A stretch of 5,973 bases of DNA from Planctomycetota bacterium (GTDB lineage Bacteria > Planctomycetota > Planctomycetia > Gemmatales > Gemmataceae). The stretch's first letter is position 1, and each line of letters begins with the position of its first letter. Location of the stretch: the NCBI GenBank assembly GCA_016200155.1, contig JACQFG010000207.1, forward strand, positions 1 through 5,973. Direction: 5' to 3'. This document shows positions 4,544 through 5,973 of this stretch, piece by piece. Both the position numbers and the translations under genes were made by a program. The notes under the pieces were generated by a model, which was given only the letters and a program-made list of their open reading frames with translations, was not told the origin of the DNA and searched no databases.

Positions 4544-5950
4544 ATGTATGTACGCGCTTTGTTTTTGGGATTCGTCTTGCTTGTGTGCATTGGGGCGCCG
4601 GCGCTGGCACAGGAAAAACAGACGACCTGGCAAGCCGGCGCCGCCAAGGTCGTCATCACGCCACGCGAGTTTATGTGGATGTCCGGTTATGGCGGCCGCA
4701 ACAAGCCCGCTGACGGCAAAGTGCATGACCTCTGGGCCAAGGCGCTCGTCCTCCAGGACCCTCAGGGCAATCGCTGCGTCCTCGTCACCATGGACCTCGT
4801 CGGCATCGATCGCACGCTCTCCGATGACGTCTGCGCGACCATCAAGAAAAAGCACGGCTTCGAACGCAGCAACATCATGCTGTCGGTGTCGCACACCCAC
4901 TGCGGGCCGGTCGTGGGACGCAATCTGCTGACCATGTACAATCTGGACGAGAAGCAGCTTGGGCTCGTCAAGAGCTACACCCAGGACCTGCACGACAAGC
5001 TGGTCGAACTGGTCGGCGTGGCGGACAAGAATGCACGGCCCGCCAACATTTCCTGGGCGACGGGCCGCACGACCTTCGCGACCAACCGCCGCGAAAACGT
5101 CGAGAAGAACGTCCCCGACCTGCGCGAGCTGGGCAAGCTCAAGGGCCCGGTCGATCACGATGTGCCGGTGCTCTGCGTGCGCGACCTTGAAGGCAAGGTC
5201 AAGTCGATCGTGTTCGGTTATGCCTGCCATGCGACGGTCATGGACTTCTACAAATGGTCCGGCGACTATCCGGGGTTCGCACAACTCGAGCTGGAGAAAC
5301 GTTACCCCGACGCGACGGCGTTGTTCTTCGCAGGTTGCGGGGCCGATCAGAACCCGCTGCCGCGCCGCAAGAACGAACTGGCCGAAGCGTACGGCAAGCA
5401 ACTCGCGCAGGCAGTCGATCAGGTCATCAAGGCGCCGATGGCAACCGCGCGGCCCACCCTGCGGACGACCTACACGACGGTGGATATCCCGTTCGGCGAA
5501 TTGCCGACGCGCGAGAAGCTGGTACTCGACACGATGAGCAAGGATCGCTTCATCGCCGCCCGCGCCAAGACGCTGCTCGCGGAATTCGAGAAGGCCGGCT
5601 CGCTCAAGAAAATCTACCCGTATCCCGTGCAAGCGTGGCGCCTCGGCGACGATCTGACATGGATCGCTCTGGGCGGCGAGGTCGTCGTCGATTACTCGTT
5701 GCGGCTCAAGAAAGAACTAGCCGTGTCCCCCTCTCCCCCTGGGAGAGGGGTGAGGGGTGAGGGGATCTGGGTCACCGGGTACGCCAACGACGTGATGGCG
5801 TACATCCCATCGCTCAAGGTGCTGAAGGAGGGCCGCTACGAAGGCGACACGTCGATGATTTATTACGGGATGCCGTGCGCGTGGGGGCCGCGCGTGGAGG
5901 GACTGATCGTGGAGACCGTGCATGGGCAGGTCGCACGGGTTCGTAAATGA
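4544..5950 (+). CDS. Secreted neutral/alkaline ceramidase-like hydrolase
   Basis: The 468-residue product has a clear signal peptide (MYVRALFLGFVLLVCIGAP, likely cut after ALA before QEKQ). The body matches the neutral/alkaline non-lysosomal ceramidase N-terminal domain: AGAAKVVITPREFMWMSGYG near the start, SVSHTHCGP with H117 and H119, YACHATVMDF with H229, FAGCGADQNP at 262-271, LGGEVVVDYSLRLK with E379, and GYANDVMAYIPS then RYEGDTSM at about 412-436. In characterised ceramidases two histidines, a glutamate and a tyrosine hold the zinc; H117 or H119, H229, E379 and a tyrosine among 413-432 are the candidates, by motif position. Known members hydrolyse the amide bond of ceramide, but planctomycete members are untested as far as I know and the substrate may differ. 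The C-terminal domain of larger ceramidases is absent, as is common in short members. Residues 395-407 are an in-frame repeat insertion. Confidence 0.88.
   Translation: MYVRALFLGFVLLVCIGAPALAQEKQTTWQAGAAKVVITPREFMWMSGYGGRNKPADGKVHDLWAKALVLQDPQGNRCVLVTMDLVGIDRTLSDDVCATIKKKHGFERSNIMLSVSHTHCGPVVGRNLLTMYNLDEKQLGLVKSYTQDLHDKLVELVGVADKNARPANISWATGRTTFATNRRENVEKNVPDLRELGKLKGPVDHDVPVLCVRDLEGKVKSIVFGYACHATVMDFYKWSGDYPGFAQLELEKRYPDATALFFAGCGADQNPLPRRKNELAEAYGKQLAQAVDQVIKAPMATARPTLRTTYTTVDIPFGELPTREKLVLDTMSKDRFIAARAKTLLAEFEKAGSLKKIYPYPVQAWRLGDDLTWIALGGEVVVDYSLRLKKELAVSPSPPGRGVRGEGIWVTGYANDVMAYIPSLKVLKEGRYEGDTSMIYYGMPCAWGPRVEGLIVETVHGQVARVRK
5727..5764. repeat. GC-rich REP-like hairpin inserted in frame in the ceramidase-like gene
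   Basis: A perfect 10-base stem (5728-5737 with 5741-5750) with a 3-base loop is followed by two copies of TGAGGGG (5751-5757 and 5758-5764). The run of C then G differs sharply from the surrounding coding sequence. Read in the gene's frame it gives SPSPPGRGVRGEG (residues 395-407), low-complexity and unlike the flanking conserved segments LRLKKEL and IWVTGYANDVMAYIP, which I would expect to be nearly adjacent in homologues. C/T-rich arms with a GGGAGAGGG half and a GTGAGGG tail recur as dispersed palindromes in many GC-rich bacterial genomes (from memory, not checked). Confidence 0.75.
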
Positions 5951-5973
5951 CTGGGCGAGCCGAGCCCCGTAAG

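Overview
The window (5,973 bases, all genes on the + strand) looks like chromosome of a GC-rich planctomycete or a close PVC-superphylum relative. The strongest reason is the long gene in the middle. It encodes a secreted protein with the PVC-type membrane-bound dehydrogenase domain, a helical HEAT-like middle and a C-terminal single-heme CxxCH domain, an architecture largely confined to Planctomycetes and Verrucomicrobia. A secreted neutral/alkaline ceramidase-like gene directly downstream fits the same setting. No taxon below phylum can be given from the sequence alone.

Layout. 1-489: the 3' part of a mannose-1-phosphate guanylyltransferase gene, cut by the window edge. 498-947: a 450-base unit made of a small GxxExxY-family (PD-(D/E)XK-like) gene framed by 25-base inverted repeats matching at 23 of 25 positions; it fills almost the whole gap between its neighbours. 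953-1390: ruvX (YqgF family). 1391-1466: a 76-base gap with only a ribosome binding site. 1467-4436: the 989-residue dehydrogenase/HEAT/cytochrome protein. 4444-4522: a near-perfect 79-base palindrome resembling a MITE. 4544-5950: the secreted ceramidase-like hydrolase, with a GC-rich hairpin repeat inserted in frame at 5727-5764. 5951-5973: nothing seen.

How the parts fit. The first part carries cytoplasmic housekeeping functions (GDP-mannose supply; the RuvX nuclease family). The second part carries two exported proteins that could be co-transcribed. Both have signal peptides and both probably act outside the cytoplasmic membrane, but no shared pathway can be read from the sequence. No phage, CRISPR, rRNA or tRNA feature was seen.

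The most interesting content is three different palindromic repeat types in 6 kb. One frames a candidate mobile nuclease-like gene, one sits between two genes, and one lies inside an open reading frame and adds 13 codons without breaking it. All three repeats also create or extend false reading-frame starts or segments, so automatic gene starts here need correction (541, 953 and 4544 are preferred).
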